Assembly: GCA_913060845.1 (NCBI GenBank)
Contig: CAJXVF010000068.1
Coordinates: 1 to 8,591 of the forward strand
DNA: 8,591 bases
Origin: an uncultured Alphaproteobacteria bacterium
GTDB lineage: Bacteria; Pseudomonadota; Alphaproteobacteria; Bin95
Direction of reading: 5' to 3'
The position numbers were made by a program, and so were the translations under genes. Below the pieces are notes generated by a model. The model saw only the letters and a program-made list of their open reading frames with translations, was not told the origin of the DNA and did not search any database. Below, one piece after another: positions 5,063 through 8,591 of this stretch (positions are counted from its first letter, which is position 1; each line of letters opens with the position of its first letter).

Positions 5063-6451
5063 ATGACCGGCCGCGTCCTAGTTGTAGACGACATACCCAT
5101 TAACCAGCGCCTTTTGGCCGCGCGGTTGACGGCCGAGTATTATGAAGTGCGCTGCGCAGGCAGTGGCGCTGAAGCGCTTGAAATGATGGAAAGCGAGCAG
5201 CCGGATGTCGTGCTGCTGGACGTAATGATGCCGGGTATGACCGGCTTTGAAGTCTGCGAGAAGATCAAAGAGAGCCCATCATTTGGCCATGTGCCAGTGG
5301 TGATGGTGACCGCACTCGACTCCATTGAAGATCGTGTGCGGGGCCTGGAAGCAGGCGCTGATGAATTTTTGTCGAAGCCTGTGAACGATGTGGCGCTGCT
5401 GACCCGTGTCCGGGCACTGACTCGCCTTAAACGCATTCTTGACGAGCTCAAATTACGTGAGGCTACCGAAGGTGAACTCGGCATCAAAGACTCTATCGCC
5501 GAAGTTTCAGGCGATGAGGCGACTTGGGTTGCAATTGACCTGCCCGCCAGCGATATTGAAGCCATGGAAGATGCCGCCCGGATATGTCGGAGCCGTTTAA
5601 TCATTACCGCTGATCAAGACGAAGCCGCGCAAATCATTGCCGCTGGTGATGCGGAACTCGTCGCCCTTGAAGTTTCTGGTCCGGTTGATGGTTTGCGTGT
5701 GTGCTCACAATTGCGGGCGCGCCCGGATACCCGCCATGTTCCCATCCTGTTGATCGGTGATTCTTGGGAAACCGAAGCGCTTTATAAAGGCATGGAGCTT
5801 GGCGCCAGCGACTATGCTTTCCGCCCGGTTGACCATGCCGAAATGGTCGCGCGTATCCGTCTCCAGGTCAAACGGCATCGCTTCCACGAACGCCTTCGTG
5901 ATCAGCATCGCCAGAACCGTGATATGGCGACGCGAGACCCGCTGACGGGGGCCTTCAACCGTCGCTATTTCAACGACCATTTTGCCCGTCTTCTCCGGCA
6001 TGGCGACGAGCACAATCAGCCAGTATCGCTGATCTTAGCGGATATTGACCGTTTCAAGTCTGTTAATGACACCCATGGCCACCCTGCGGGCGATGCCGTT
6101 CTGAAGGACTTCGTCGTTCGACTTGGCATCTGTACCCGTGCAACGGATTTAATTGCCCGGCTCGGCGGCGAAGAATTCGCCGTTGTAGCGCCTGATGCAG
6201 AAGAGGGCATCGCGAGCCGTATTGCTGAACGCCTGCGTGCGTCCATCGCTGATGAGACATTCGACATCGGCGGTGAAACCCAACTCAAGATGACATCTTC
6301 ATTCGGCGTCGCCACGGCAACGGCGAATGACAGTATGGAAACGTTGCTTGCCCGGGCTGATGCTGCGCTCTATCAGGCAAAGACATCTGGCCGGAACCAA
6401 GTCGTATTTGCGGCTGAGTCCGAGGACGAGCCTGACCAAGTCTCCGCCTAA
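5063..6451 (+). CDS. pleD: PleD-type diguanylate cyclase response regulator (REC-REC-GGDEF)
   Basis: A 462-residue c-di-GMP synthase, controlling polar development and motility/adhesion switching in Caulobacter relatives. Receiver 1 (about 1-120) has Asp9/Asp10, phospho-acceptor Asp53 (LLDVMMPG), Thr83 and Lys105. Receiver 2 (about 155-270) lacks a phospho-acceptor motif and should be the dimerisation adaptor. The GGDEF domain (about 285-450) opens with DPLTGAFNRRYF, carries the substrate/metal segment ADIDRFKSVNDTHGH (326-340) and the active site GGEEF at 368-372, and keeps the inhibitory RxxD site at 359-362 (RATD). Asp53, the RxxD site and GGEEF have the same numbers as in Caulobacter PleD from memory, so an active, product-inhibited, phosphorylation-activated enzyme is expected. 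I chose ATG 5063, which has GGAG (5052-5055) 7 nt upstream and gives a family-typical N-terminus. The frame stays open to 4973, but those 30 codons overlap divK. Confidence 0.95.
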   Translation: MTGRVLVVDDIPINQRLLAARLTAEYYEVRCAGSGAEALEMMESEQPDVVLLDVMMPGMTGFEVCEKIKESPSFGHVPVVMVTALDSIEDRVRGLEAGADEFLSKPVNDVALLTRVRALTRLKRILDELKLREATEGELGIKDSIAEVSGDEATWVAIDLPASDIEAMEDAARICRSRLIITADQDEAAQIIAAGDAELVALEVSGPVDGLRVCSQLRARPDTRHVPILLIGDSWETEALYKGMELGASDYAFRPVDHAEMVARIRLQVKRHRFHERLRDQHRQNRDMATRDPLTGAFNRRYFNDHFARLLRHGDEHNQPVSLILADIDRFKSVNDTHGHPAGDAVLKDFVVRLGICTRATDLIARLGGEEFAVVAPDAEEGIASRIAERLRASIADETFDIGGETQLKMTSSFGVATATANDSMETLLARADAALYQAKTSGRNQVVFAAESEDEPDQVSA

Positions 6452-6548
6452 CACTGATTGTGTGCATTTTTGTGTTCGTAGGCCCTTGCTCCAAAGGTCT
6501 GTTCGTCGTTGAATCTGTGCGAATCAATCATTTGCGGGAGCGCTCCTT

Positions 6549-6938
6549 ATGGGCATCGGGATTCTTCAACACATCAATATCCGCACAGGCGATCTCACCG
6601 GGACAGTGAAATTCTGGGAGGAAGCTATTGGCTTGAAAGATGGCGATCGCCCAAACTTTCAATTCCCTGGCGCTTGGCTGTATTCAGGCGATGAGGCAGT
6701 GATGCACTTAATCGACGTAAGCGGCATGGACGAAACCGCGCTGACCGAGACCGGCTGCATTGACCACGTTGCATTCGCCGCTGAAGGCTTTGAGGCCTTC
6801 AAGACACAGCTGAAGGCCCAAAGCTATGAGTTTGAGGAACGCATTGTTCCAGGCGGACGGCTATGGCAGCTATTCGTGCGCGATCCGAACGGCGTGCTCT
6901 GCGAGTTGAACTTCGAGGTTGCCACAGAGGCCGCCTAA
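6549..6938 (+). CDS. VOC superfamily metalloprotein (glyoxalase/ring-cleavage dioxygenase fold)
   Basis: A 129-residue single VOC-domain protein with two beta-alpha-beta-beta-beta modules. Visible candidate metal ligands are His8 (LQHINI), His53 (VMHLIDV), His73 (IDHVAFA) and Glu119 (LCELNFE); the C-terminal FVRDPNGVLCELNF is the classic VOC ending. Four ligands of this type fit a glyoxalase-like isomerase/lyase or a small metal-dependent enzyme. Extradiol dioxygenases use two His and one Glu and are usually longer. The reaction cannot be told from sequence alone. GGGAG (6536-6540) lies 8 nt before the ATG. A 97-bp spacer separates it from pleD, so it probably has its own promoter. The monooxygenase gene follows 29 bp later, suggesting a two-gene unit in which this protein may process an oxidised intermediate. 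Confidence 0.85.
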   Translation: MGIGILQHINIRTGDLTGTVKFWEEAIGLKDGDRPNFQFPGAWLYSGDEAVMHLIDVSGMDETALTETGCIDHVAFAAEGFEAFKTQLKAQSYEFEERIVPGGRLWQLFVRDPNGVLCELNFEVATEAA

Positions 6939-6967
6939 GCTTTTTTGTACATTAGGACTTAAACACC

Positions 6968-8296
6968 ATGGCCAAACGCCAGATGGCGCTTGTGGGATTT
7001 CTGCAAGCTCAAAACTGCTCGAATTATCCAGCGTCCTGGCGTCATCCGGAGTCTGCGACAGACTTTCTAACGCCTGAATATTATCAGCGGATTGCCAAGA
7101 CGCTTGAGGCTGGCAAGTTCCATATGGCGTTCTTTGATGATCGCTTAGCGATGCCAGACCGGTATGGCGATAGTGCAGACGAGTCCATTCGTAACGGCGT
7201 ACGTGTCGTGAAGCTGGATCCAATCCCGATCCTGGCGACCATGGGCGCGGTTACATCCCGCATTGGCCTCGGCGCCACGATGTCCACCACATATTACGAG
7301 CCGTTTCACGCAGCCCGCCAGTTCTCGACGCTGGATCACATGACCAATGGCCGTGCCGCCTGGAATGTTGTTACGTCCCTGAATGATTCTGAGGCCGCAA
7401 ACTTTGGCCAAGATGCGCTGCTTGGCCATGCAGAGCGCTACGAACGGGCGGAAGAGTTTTTGGAGGTCGTCCATGGTCACTGGGATACATGGGCGGAAGA
7501 CGCAATCATTCTCGATAAGGCGAATGGTGTTTTCGCAGACCCATCGAAGGTAAAAGCGCTCAATCATGAGGGCGCTTATTTCAAGAGCCGTGGGCCTTTC
7601 ACGGTGCCGCCAACGCCGCAAGGTCGCCCCGTCATCATCCAAGCCGGCCAAAGCGGGCGTGGACAGCAGTTCGCCGTTAAGTGGGCAGAACTGATCTTCG
7701 CAATCTTCCCGAACCTGGAATATGCGCAGCGCGTTTATGGCGAGACCCAGGCGCTGGCCGAGCAAACAGGCCGGGATCCAAACAGCTTCCGCCTCACGCC
7801 TGCCGCCTATGCCATTGTTGGTGAAAGCCAAGCAGAGGCTGAAGACAAAGCCGCCATGATTGCCGAACTCCACCAGCCAATCGATACACTGGCCTTGCTG
7901 TCAGAAGCGCTGAACTATGACTTTGCCGCCAAGGGTATGGACGATGCGTTTTCTTCAGATGAGCTTGAGGCGATCAGTGGCCTGCAGGCAATCCGGGATC
8001 GCGTGATCCGGCTCTCAGGCAAAGCCAACCCGACGGTCCGCGATTTCGTTGAGCATTCCGCCCGAGGAACCTTGAAGGAAATGGCGCAGTTTGTCGGCAC
8101 GGCCAAGCAGATCGCGGACGGCATGGAAGAATGGTTTACCGGTAAAGGCTGCGACGGCTTCGTCATGGCCGCCACGCATATGCCGGGTTCTTATGAAGAC
8201 TTCGTGGCCCACGTCGTCCCCGAACTCCAACGCCGCGAGCTCTATCACAAAGACTATGCTGGGCCGACGCTTCGGGAAAATTTGGGGCTTACTTAG
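6968..8296 (+). CDS. NtaA/SnaA/DszA-type FMN-dependent monooxygenase (LLM class)
   Basis: A 442-residue luciferase-like monooxygenase of the nitrilotriacetate/dibenzothiophene-sulfone/dimethyl-sulfide monooxygenase group. Members oxidise C-N or C-S bonds, or hydroxylate heterocycles, with O2 and reduced FMN supplied by a separate flavin reductase. Seen: the N-terminal strand ALVGFLQAQNCSNYPASWRH, the FFDDRLAMPDRYG loop (55-67), LDPIPILATMGAVTSRIGLGATMSTTYYEPFHAARQF in two successive barrel strands (83-119), DHMTNGRAAWNVVTS (123-137), and the flavin-phosphate region IIQAGQSGRGQQFA (223-236). TGKGCDGFVM near 390-400 is the usual C-terminal barrel signature. Length is typical, and no cysteine cluster or fusion is present. 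The start has AGGA (6954-6957) 10 nt upstream. No flavin reductase gene is in the window. The last 8 bp overlap the end of the opposed hydantoinase gene. The substrate is unknown; the group is confident. Confidence 0.92.
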   Translation: MAKRQMALVGFLQAQNCSNYPASWRHPESATDFLTPEYYQRIAKTLEAGKFHMAFFDDRLAMPDRYGDSADESIRNGVRVVKLDPIPILATMGAVTSRIGLGATMSTTYYEPFHAARQFSTLDHMTNGRAAWNVVTSLNDSEAANFGQDALLGHAERYERAEEFLEVVHGHWDTWAEDAIILDKANGVFADPSKVKALNHEGAYFKSRGPFTVPPTPQGRPVIIQAGQSGRGQQFAVKWAELIFAIFPNLEYAQRVYGETQALAEQTGRDPNSFRLTPAAYAIVGESQAEAEDKAAMIAELHQPIDTLALLSEALNYDFAAKGMDDAFSSDELEAISGLQAIRDRVIRLSGKANPTVRDFVEHSARGTLKEMAQFVGTAKQIADGMEEWFTGKGCDGFVMAATHMPGSYEDFVAHVVPELQRRELYHKDYAGPTLRENLGLT

Positions 8297-8545
8297 GCGC
8301 TCCATACCCTCCGCCGCCCGGCAGCTTCAGGGTGATTGTCTGGCCGGGCTTTAGAACATGATCCGCGCGGGCGTTGGCGGGTTCGCCATCGATTAATACT
8401 GCGCCGCATGCGCCTTCCTTGCCGCCCATAAGGCCGTGTGCGGGGTGGCGCAGGCGTTCCGCCATGAAGATGATGCCGAGATCGCCCGTGCCCGCATGCT
8501 CAAGTTCTATTTCCTGGCCGAGGCCACCCGTTTGCGCTCCAGCAC
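8289..8545 (-). CDS. hyuB: N-methylhydantoinase B / 5-oxoprolinase beta-type protein, C-terminal fragment
   Basis: Translating the - strand from the insert edge gives 84 complete residues ending at TAA (complement of 8289-8291). The readable part contains GGLGQEIELEH, ERLRHPAHGLMGGKEG, then VLKPGQTITLKLPGGGGYGAPK before the stop. The GGKEG-type glycine turn and the LPGGGGYG(D/A)P terminus are signatures of hydantoinase B/oxoprolinase proteins, which with a HyuA-type subunit hydrolyse five-membered cyclic amides (hydantoins, 5-oxoproline) using ATP. The family is over 500 residues, so most of the gene, including its start, lies beyond the fragment's right end. Truncation is due to the library cut, not mutation. 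It converges with the flavin monooxygenase gene, their 3' ends overlapping by 8 bp. A cyclic-amide enzyme near a deleted cyclic amidohydrolase and a deacylase supports catabolism of N-containing rings. Confidence 0.82.
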
Positions 8546-8591
8546 CTGTCTCTTATACACATCTGACGCTGCCGACGAATAGAGAGGTGTA
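8546..8591 (-). other. Nextera i5-side adapter (synthetic, not genomic)
   Basis: Bases 8546-8564 are the Tn5 mosaic end and 8565-8578 the read-1 adapter, both reverse-complemented. Bases 8579-8586 are ATAGAGAG, the complement of CTCTCTAT, which from memory is index S502. Bases 8587-8591 are the first bases of the P5 complement. The sequence is synthetic and should be trimmed. With the i7 adapter at the other end, it shows that the insert of 8495 bp is one full tagmented molecule. Confidence 0.98.

Noticed and set aside
6452..6548. Terminator or promoter in the pleD-VOC spacer
   Set aside because: A short ACAC/GTGT pairing precedes a TTTTT run and a TTGCTC box is present, but the stem is only 4 bp and no matching -10 box is convincing.
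6918..6945. Intrinsic terminator after the VOC gene at the TTTTTT run
   Set aside because: The preceding AGG/CCT pairing is only 3 bp, and the monooxygenase gene follows closely, which argues for read-through.
7145..7873. 242-codon open frame on the - strand opposite the flavin monooxygenase
   Set aside because: It lies wholly inside the monooxygenase gene, has low-complexity composition typical of antisense reading, and no recognisable domain.
1..8591. CRISPR arrays, insertion sequences, phage genes or toxin-antitoxin pairs
   Set aside because: No repeated spacer-like units, transposase motifs, phage proteins or small toxin-like gene pairs were seen on either strand. The Tn5 mosaic ends are library adapters, not a resident transposon.

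Overview
The window is one tagmented library molecule from an alphaproteobacterium. Bases 1-50 and 8546-8591 are Illumina Nextera (Tn5) adapters with index and P7/P5 remnants, in the correct opposed orientation. The biological insert is therefore 51-8545, and both of its ends are random cut points. The host class is inferred from adjacent divK and pleD, the alphaproteobacterial cell-cycle phosphorelay pair. Both proteins resemble the Caulobacter versions closely, and PleD even shares key residue numbers. The DNA is moderately GC-rich throughout by eye, with no obvious change of base composition. I cannot name a genus.

Left block (65-4320, all + strand, gaps of 21 bp or less or overlaps). This looks like one operon. 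Its genes are a NifU/IscU-like Fe-S scaffold protein, a dihydroorotase/hydantoinase-type cyclic amidohydrolase with the catalytic barrel deleted in frame, an ACMSD-like amidohydrolase, an ArgE-type M20 deacylase, and the beta and alpha subunits of an intradiol protocatechuate 3,4-dioxygenase (PcaH, PcaG). A ring-opening amidohydrolase, a deacylase, a possible decarboxylase and an aromatic-ring dioxygenase suggest catabolism of an N-containing or aromatic compound. The usual partners pcaB, pcaC, pcaD and pcaQ are absent from the window.

Centre (4321-6451). A tRNA-Glu(CTC) on the - strand, with encoded CCA, sits in the 329-bp spacer. It has its own plausible promoter, and a separate plausible promoter faces divK. 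The divK-pleD pair follows: a single-domain response regulator, then a REC-REC-GGDEF diguanylate cyclase with intact active and inhibitory sites.

Right block (6549-8545). A VOC metalloprotein and an NtaA/DszA-type flavin-dependent monooxygenase lie on the + strand. They converge, with an 8-bp tail overlap, on the C-terminal 84 residues of an N-methylhydantoinase B / 5-oxoprolinase B-type protein on the - strand. This gives catabolic-type genes on both sides of the divK-pleD core.

The most notable observations are the precise in-frame loss of about 1 kb from the cyclic amidohydrolase (real deletion or PCR artefact), loss of the expected catalytic His in the ACMSD-like enzyme, and the adapter ends. 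I did not find a convincing previously undescribed system.
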